From positions 1 to 10,952 of the forward strand of contig JAHIRR010000343.1 in assembly GCA_018818505.1 (NCBI GenBank): a DNA stretch of 10,952 nt, read 5' to 3'. The DNA comes from Candidatus Omnitrophota bacterium. GTDB taxonomy: Bacteria > Omnitrophota > Koll11 > Gorgyraeales > Gorgyraeaceae. Each line of letters opens with the position of its first letter. Within the stretch, counting starts at the first letter, position 1. The position numbers and the translations under genes were made by a program. Of the stretch, positions 6,272-10,952 are shown piece by piece. The notes beneath the pieces are model-generated. The model made no database searches. It saw nothing but the letters and a program-made list of their open reading frames with translations, and was not told the origin of the DNA.

Positions 6272-7692
6272 TGAAAACCTTATATGTAATCTTAGGCTTA
6301 ATAATGGTGTTTGGATTGTCGTTTTTAATAGCCGTTCTGATTACGCCTGCAAGTTTTTTAGCGCTTGAAGTAGTTATTTTAGGAACTTTTTTATTTTTTT
6401 ATTTCTTATTCAGAGATGCAACAAATGGTCTTATCATATGGCTTTTATCTTTGCTTTTTACGATGTTTACTAAAGCACCCCTTGGTATCGATATGCCAAA
6501 TTTATCGCTTGATAGAATCTTATATTGTTTCCTGGTTGCTTATTATTTTTTCCATATGGCAAGAGGCAAGATTTACCTGTCGCGCAGAACAACAGAGATA
6601 TTGATGTTTATACTATGTGCGCTGGGAATTTTTTCTATTATAAGCATAAAGGGTATTCCTTTTTCAAGAGGGAGCCTCGATAGATATTCTTTGTTATTTA
6701 ATAGTTATGTAGTTCCCTTTTCCGCTTTTATTATTGCAAAGGATTTTATTAACAATGAACAGAAGATCCACAAATTATTAATATTTTTAAGTTTTATTCT
6801 TTTATATCTAGTTATGACCTCCATTTTCGAACATTTTAAGTTGAATAGCCTGGTATTTCCTAGGGATATTATTAATCCTAGAATGGGAATTCATTTTGGT
6901 CGTTCAAGGGGGCCGTTTCTGCAGTCTGCTGTAAATGGGACAGTTTTAAGTATGCTATCCGTTGCAAATTTATATATGGCAATAAATATACGGGCACCTC
7001 GTAAAATCTTTTTTGTCGCGATCGCCATCTTGTCACCTGTAGCAATATTTTTTACTTACACAAGGGCTGTATGGCTTGCTTTTTTATTGTCTTTTGTATT
7101 TATGTTATTTTTAAACCGCAAATTCAGAAAGTATATAGCTCTTCTCGTATTTTTTGGTTCGATTATGATGGTTCCATTGCATTCAAAAATAGTAGACATG
7201 GAAAGGGTTACACCTCGTATTTATTCTCTGGGGCCTGTCCATGACAGGATAAACCTTTATTATACATATGCGTCAATGTTTAAAGACAAACCGTTTTTTG
7301 GGTTCGGATTCGGAAGTTTTGTTTATTACAGTCATGAGTATTTTAGCAAGATTAAAAGAAGCAGTCTCTATAATACTGCTCCTCCAGTGATACACGATAC
7401 ATTTGCGGGTACGATAGTTGAGTTAGGTAGTTTAGGGTTTCTCGTATTTATTTCTATATTAGTATCGATTTTTAGAAAGAGTTTTCTTGTGTTTAGGCGT
7501 TTAGCTGATGAGGGATTTTTAGGTAAAGGGATTGTCGTTATTTTTTGGGCGATGGGGATAGTCTATCTATTTAATGCATCATTTATAGATATGAAATATC
7601 ATCAGTTTCAGAATGTTCTATTCTATTTGATGGCAGGCGTTATTTCAGGCTTACATAATCGGAGATTAATAAATGGAAAAACTGATAAATAA
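6271..7692 (+). CDS. Second Wzy_C-type polymerase/ligase
   Basis: A 473-aa polytopic membrane protein with about ten or more hydrophobic segments. It has the same family hallmarks as its neighbour but no TPR or C-terminal add-on: TYTRAVWLA (262-270), GFGFGSF (344-350) and HDTFAGTIVELGSLGF beginning at H375. Known members polymerise O-units (Wzy) or ligate glycan to a carrier (WaaL); motifs alone do not separate the two. It begins in the TAATG junction with the previous gene, with only a weak AAAGG (6259-6263) upstream, so translation is probably coupled. Its stop lies 20 bp inside the flippase gene. With the preceding gene, the locus has two Wzy_C proteins, suggesting a division into polymerase and ligase. 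I lean to this one being the polymerase because of its plain architecture and its place next to the flippase, but this is inference. Confidence 0.87.
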   Translation: MKTLYVILGLIMVFGLSFLIAVLITPASFLALEVVILGTFLFFYFLFRDATNGLIIWLLSLLFTMFTKAPLGIDMPNLSLDRILYCFLVAYYFFHMARGKIYLSRRTTEILMFILCALGIFSIISIKGIPFSRGSLDRYSLLFNSYVVPFSAFIIAKDFINNEQKIHKLLIFLSFILLYLVMTSIFEHFKLNSLVFPRDIINPRMGIHFGRSRGPFLQSAVNGTVLSMLSVANLYMAINIRAPRKIFFVAIAILSPVAIFFTYTRAVWLAFLLSFVFMLFLNRKFRKYIALLVFFGSIMMVPLHSKIVDMERVTPRIYSLGPVHDRINLYYTYASMFKDKPFFGFGFGSFVYYSHEYFSKIKRSSLYNTAPPVIHDTFAGTIVELGSLGFLVFISILVSIFRKSFLVFRRLADEGFLGKGIVVIFWAMGIVYLFNASFIDMKYHQFQNVLFYLMAGVISGLHNRRLINGKTDK

Positions 7693-9184
7693 AAAGAGAG
7701 AGATTATCCGCGATATATCTATCTTTTCCTCAGGTTTTTATCTTGGACAGGCAGGATATTTCTTAAGAGGATTTTTAAATGCCAGTATCCTTGGGCCTGC
7801 GATGTATGGACTATGGGCGGCCCTGAACGTTATATTACACTTTGGTTTTTATGCTCACCTTGGAGTATTGCATGGTATGAGTCGGGAAATACCGTATCTT
7901 CTCGGAAAAGGAGACAAGGAAAAGGCAGATAGGATCAGGGCCAGCGCTTTTGGATTTTGCCTTGTCGCGTCCATTTTAGTGGCCCTATCTGTAGTGGCAG
8001 TCTCACTCTTCTTTAAAAAATCTCTTGGCTTGGTAGGAATGATAGGCATAGTGACAGTAGCGATATTGATAGTAGTGCAGAACGCGGTAAATTTCTACGA
8101 GATGGCCCTTTCTGCTGTAAAGAGATTTTCGGTAATAGCCATTGCATATTTTTTGTTTCCAGCAATGTGCGTGGTGTTAACATTTTTATTGGTAACGAAA
8201 TGGAAGATTTATGGCCTATACGTTGTTGCTGTTTTTGGGCCGCTTGCAATATTATTATTTTATTATTTTAATACACGTTACAGGCCTGATCTCAGGTTCG
8301 ATCTAAGAGGGTTGCTCCGGCTAATAAAAATAGGCTTTCCTCTCATGACATTATTGTTATTTCCCCTGATGCTTTTTACAGTAGACAGGATATTGATATT
8401 CAAATTTCTGGGAGCAACACAACTCGGTTACTATGCATTTGCTTTGCTTATATGCAGATCGCTTGTTTATCTGCCGATGATAGTGGCAAAGGTGATAGAG
8501 CCAAGACTTTTTCATAAATACGGGGAGACGGAAAAGGTGGAGGATCTAAGAAGATATCTTTTTGTGCCCACTAAGGCGCTGTCAATTTTTTTTCCATTAT
8601 TAATAGGTATAATATATTTTGTCTCGTCTTTTATTATCAGGCATTTTATAGCTGACTATACTCTTTCATTAAGCCCACTTTTTATACTTCTCTTTGGAAA
8701 ATTTTTTATATTGTTTGCGCCAACTGTGGTGAGCTTCTTTACCGCCATGAATAAACAGTACAGAATAATATATTTTTATTTAATTGCTATATTCTTAAGC
8801 GCTCTTCTTGATATCTTAGTCTTGACATTGGGTTTTGGTTTAATAGGCGTGGCCGTTGCCTCTGGGGTAGTAGGCTTCCTGCTCGCTACATCACTATTTC
8901 TTTATGCCGCAAGCTACTATTTAAAGGAATGGGTGGATTACTTCACGACTTGCGCCAGGCTATATTTTCCTTATGTCTATATTTTATGTTTTACCTTAAT
9001 TCTAAATTCCATCTTCTTTAGCAATGGAGTGTTTTTGCTGGATTTATTGGGAGTCTTTTTAAAGATTTGCATACTTATAGCGGTTTCTATGCCATTTATT
9101 TTACATTTCAATAAAGAGGTCCACTTATTCAAAGAAGTAGCCTCTATAATAAGGTCAAAATGGAGCGGGAGGATTAAGACATGA
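7673..9184 (+). CDS. Wzx-type polysaccharide flippase
   Basis: A 503-aa protein with about 12-14 hydrophobic segments in the pattern of the MOP superfamily (RfbX/Wzx). The N-terminus is typical: IIRDISIFSSGFYLGQAGYF, followed by LNASILGPAMYGLWAAL, then a charged cytoplasmic stretch LLGKGDKEKADRIRA resembling the loop between early helices in this family. LGATQLGYYAFALLI in the middle is another common family segment. Such proteins move lipid-linked repeat units across the inner membrane before polymerisation. The start at 7673 has GGAG at 7661-7664 with an 8-nt spacer and lies 20 bp inside the upstream Wzy_C gene. The 3' end overlaps the next gene by 4 bp (ATGA). Substrate cannot be inferred from the sequence. 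Confidence 0.9.
   Translation: MEKLINKKREIIRDISIFSSGFYLGQAGYFLRGFLNASILGPAMYGLWAALNVILHFGFYAHLGVLHGMSREIPYLLGKGDKEKADRIRASAFGFCLVASILVALSVVAVSLFFKKSLGLVGMIGIVTVAILIVVQNAVNFYEMALSAVKRFSVIAIAYFLFPAMCVVLTFLLVTKWKIYGLYVVAVFGPLAILLFYYFNTRYRPDLRFDLRGLLRLIKIGFPLMTLLLFPLMLFTVDRILIFKFLGATQLGYYAFALLICRSLVYLPMIVAKVIEPRLFHKYGETEKVEDLRRYLFVPTKALSIFFPLLIGIIYFVSSFIIRHFIADYTLSLSPLFILLFGKFFILFAPTVVSFFTAMNKQYRIIYFYLIAIFLSALLDILVLTLGFGLIGVAVASGVVGFLLATSLFLYAASYYLKEWVDYFTTCARLYFPYVYILCFTLILNSIFFSNGVFLLDLLGVFLKICILIAVSMPFILHFNKEVHLFKEVASIIRSKWSGRIKT
9167..9173 (+). promoter_or_regulatory. Ribosome binding site of the CapK-like gene
   Basis: GGGAGGA lies inside the 3' end of the flippase gene, 7 nt before the ATG at 9181. 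With the ATGA overlap it supports this start over the later in-frame ATG at 9238. Confidence 0.7.
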
Positions 9185-10593
9185 GCATCTTTATCACACC
9201 GTTTTATATAAATAGCCCGGTTAACATACAAGAGTGCATGGTTTCTTTGCGTGGCCTGGGGTTTAAATTGCTACGAGAAGGCCGTCTTTTCAGAAAGATA
9301 CTCTTTGATTTAGAAAAGAGCCAGTATTGCTCTGATGAGGAATTAAGACAGCTACAGAGAGAAAAATTGGGATCGATGATAAATTATGCGTACCAAAACT
9401 CTCCTTATTATAAAAGGCTTTTTGGAAAGCTTCACCTAACCCCGGCAGATTTTAAGGATATATCAGACCTTAAAAAGCTGCCTTTTATCTCTAAAAAAGA
9501 TGTTAAAGGGAATTCAGAGGATTTCCTGGCAGTCAATGTAAATAGACATTTCATAAGAAAGGTCTTCACAAGCGGAACAACAGGTTCGCCTTTAAAGGTT
9601 TATAGGGATCTATATTCTATTAATTTTGAAAATGCCTTACTTCGAAGGCAATATAGGTGGGCAGGGTTTTGTCCTGATGATAGAAAGGTAATTTTACGTT
9701 CAAGCCCTATTGTGCCGTCGGACATAAAGAGGCCGCCTTTTTGGAGAAAGGATCTTTTTCAGAAGAGCCTATTTATTTCAGCGTATCATCTCTCAAAGGA
9801 AAATATAGAGTACTATTTTAACGAGATCAAAAAATATAAACCAGTTGCCCTGGAGACTGTTCCTTCAGCAGGATATCTAATGGCAAGATTATTAAGGTTT
9901 AGGGGTTTGAAGCTGGATTTTAAATATGTGTTTACATCTTCAGAGGTCCTTATGCCGCACCAGAAAGAATTCATGCAAAAAGAGTTTGGCACACAGGTAC
10001 TGGACCATTATGGAACAGCAGAGCGTGTCTCTAGTATAGGTATGTGTGAAAAAGGGAATTACCATATATATCCGGAGGACGCAGTGACAGAATTAGTGCC
10101 TTTAGAAGGGAGAAAAGACACTTTCGAGATCGTAGGGACGACATTGAATAATTTTGCCATGCCCCTTTTAAGATATAAGACAGGCGATATAGTAAGGCTG
10201 TCTTCCCAGAGGTGCAGCTGTAGCAGAAACTTTCAAACAATAGAATCTATAGACGGCAGAAAGACAGAGGAATGCTTTGTGACAAAGGATGGCCGTTTTG
10301 TTTCACTTCTTTCAGGAATGCTTTCTATGGATTTAAAGAATGTCATAGAGACACAGTTTATACAGGAAGATATAGGCAAGATCAAAATAAAGATTGTGAC
10401 AGGTAATGGATATTCTGATTTTGATGAATTAAAGCTCAGGAAGAGCATCAAGAATTTTCTAGGTGATGATGTAAATATACAGGTTGAAAAGGTTACAAGT
10501 ATTCCAAGGACAGATGGAGGAAAGTTCAAGCAGTTTATATCGAATTTAAACGCGAATATACGCGAATCGAACGCAAATTATCGCGAATTCTAA
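9181..10593 (+). CDS. CapK/phenylacetate-CoA ligase-like adenylate-forming enzyme
   Basis: A 470-aa soluble member of the adenylate-forming superfamily, CapK/PaaK branch, which activates carboxylic acids with ATP. Seen: nucleotide-loop motif SGTTGSP (131-137), YGTAE (277-281), RYKTGD with the hinge-proximal Asp (331-336), a CSCSR motif (345-349) matching the Cys-rich CPCGR position of relatives, and the C-terminal Lys in GGKFKQF (K448). The N-terminal region with NYAYQNSPYYKRLF is typical of CapK homologues in capsule clusters. In such loci the substrate is generally unknown; an acyl or amino-acid decoration of the polymer is plausible here. The gene overlaps the flippase by 4 bp. The last 14 residues (457-470, NANIRESNANYREF) are encoded by the left arm of the CGCGAAT repeat and look like an accidental extension beyond the natural family end. 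Confidence 0.88.
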   Translation: MSIFITPFYINSPVNIQECMVSLRGLGFKLLREGRLFRKILFDLEKSQYCSDEELRQLQREKLGSMINYAYQNSPYYKRLFGKLHLTPADFKDISDLKKLPFISKKDVKGNSEDFLAVNVNRHFIRKVFTSGTTGSPLKVYRDLYSINFENALLRRQYRWAGFCPDDRKVILRSSPIVPSDIKRPPFWRKDLFQKSLFISAYHLSKENIEYYFNEIKKYKPVALETVPSAGYLMARLLRFRGLKLDFKYVFTSSEVLMPHQKEFMQKEFGTQVLDHYGTAERVSSIGMCEKGNYHIYPEDAVTELVPLEGRKDTFEIVGTTLNNFAMPLLRYKTGDIVRLSSQRCSCSRNFQTIESIDGRKTEECFVTKDGRFVSLLSGMLSMDLKNVIETQFIQEDIGKIKIKIVTGNGYSDFDELKLRKSIKNFLGDDVNIQVEKVTSIPRTDGGKFKQFISNLNANIRESNANYREF

Positions 10594-10637
10594 GTTTATT
10601 TGCGAGTATCCGCGTTAGATTTGCGACAATTCGCGTT
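10549..10637. repeat. CGCGAAT-type imperfect inverted repeat spanning a stop codon
   Basis: Arms 10549-10588 and 10598-10637 pair at 30 of 40 positions around a 9-nt loop that holds the TAA stop of the CapK-like gene. Within the left arm the word CGCGAAT (or CGCAAAT) recurs at 10551, 10561, 10572 and 10582, spacing 10, 11 and 10 nt. The right arm carries the complementary series. The element ends shortly before the AAAGAGG of the next gene. No T-run follows the stem, so it is not a standard terminator. Confidence 0.85.
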
Positions 10638-10654
10638 AAAGAAAAGAGGCTGAT

Positions 10655-10952
10655 ATGGCAAAGCTAAATTCGAATTATGAAGCAAGGTTATACAAGAAAT
10701 TAAAGGATAATAAAGTCCAGTGCAGTCTCTGTCCCAGGCGATGCGTGATAGACGATGAAGCAGCAGGACACTGCGGGGTCAGGATGAATAAGGGGGGTAC
10801 GCTCTACGCAATAAGTTATGGCAGGGCAGTGCATGTAGCAGAAGAGGTGATAGAGACTGAGGCAGTCTTTCACTTTGAGCCTGGCAGTCGCATATTATCC
10901 GTTGGCAATGTGGGATGTAATCTCTCGTGCCAGTTTTGCCAGAACTGGAGAT
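10655..10952 (+). CDS. amrS: AmmeMemoRadiSam system radical SAM enzyme, 5' part
   Basis: The first 99 codons of a radical SAM protein, running off the window end. The start ATG has AAAAGAGG (10642-10649) 5 nt upstream. Seen: an N-terminal cysteine-rich motif CSLCPRRC (C23, C26, C30) with C40 in GHCGVR, the family segment FHFEPGSRILSVGNVG (72-87), and the cluster-binding CxxxCxxC (C88, C92, C95) in CNLSCQFCQNW. This arrangement is that of the AmmeMemoRadiSam (AmrS) family, formerly annotated as pyruvate formate-lyase activating-like. The family is usually paired with AMMECR1 and Memo proteins; neither is visible here but they could lie downstream. Its role is not settled. It is not obviously part of polysaccharide assembly and may simply be the next transcription unit beyond the repeat. 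Confidence 0.9.
   Translation, partial: MAKLNSNYEARLYKKLKDNKVQCSLCPRRCVIDDEAAGHCGVRMNKGGTLYAISYGRAVHVAEEVIETEAVFHFEPGSRILSVGNVGCNLSCQFCQNWR

Overview
The window carries a single-strand (+) block of exopolysaccharide or capsule assembly genes, followed by the start of an apparently unrelated radical SAM gene. Wza-like export protein, Wzc-like tyrosine kinase, Wzy and Wzx together indicate a diderm (outer-membrane) bacterium that builds polysaccharide by a Wzx/Wzy-type route. Several features recall genomes of uncultivated lineages such as Omnitrophota: the AT-leaning composition, the AmmeMemoRadiSam-type gene, the CapK-like ligase, and several dispersed-looking intergenic inverted repeats (CCACAGAGGACACAGAG-, CTCGATACTCG- and CGCGAAT-type words). 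That placement is an impression from gene style and cannot be proven from this window.

Layout. 1-468 is the 3' part of a polysaccharide export (Wza/OPX) gene. 533-2593 is a Wzc-like chain-length regulator fused to a BY-type tyrosine kinase. 2594-2892 is a repeat-rich spacer. 2893-3660 encodes a MerR/excisionase-type HTH fused to an HD-GYP domain. 3743-6271 is a large Wzy_C ligase/polymerase with TPRs and a C-terminal domain resembling calcium-dependent carbohydrate-binding modules (CBM36/CBM60 type). 6271-7692 is a second Wzy_C-type protein, 7673-9184 a Wzx-type flippase, and 9181-10593 a CapK/phenylacetate-CoA-ligase-like adenylate-forming enzyme. From 10655 runs the 5' end of an AmmeMemoRadiSam radical SAM gene, cut by the window edge. 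No glycosyltransferase, phosphatase or initiating transferase is present, so sugar assembly must be encoded elsewhere.

How it fits together. Wzx would flip lipid-linked repeat units and one Wzy_C protein would polymerise them. The other could ligate or transfer the product, possibly gripping glycan through its C-terminal domain. Wzc would set chain length and couple to the Wza-like channel. The HTH-HD-GYP protein could link c-di-GMP turnover to transcription of the locus, and the CapK-like enzyme may activate an acid for decorating the polymer. The four genes from 3743 to 10593 overlap end to end (1, 20 and 4 bp), so they look translationally coupled.

The most unusual pattern is at the junctions. 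The four junctions where genes do not overlap each hold a different inverted-repeat family, placed just upstream of the next gene's start region. One of these repeats extends into the 3' end of the CapK-like gene and encodes its last 14 residues.
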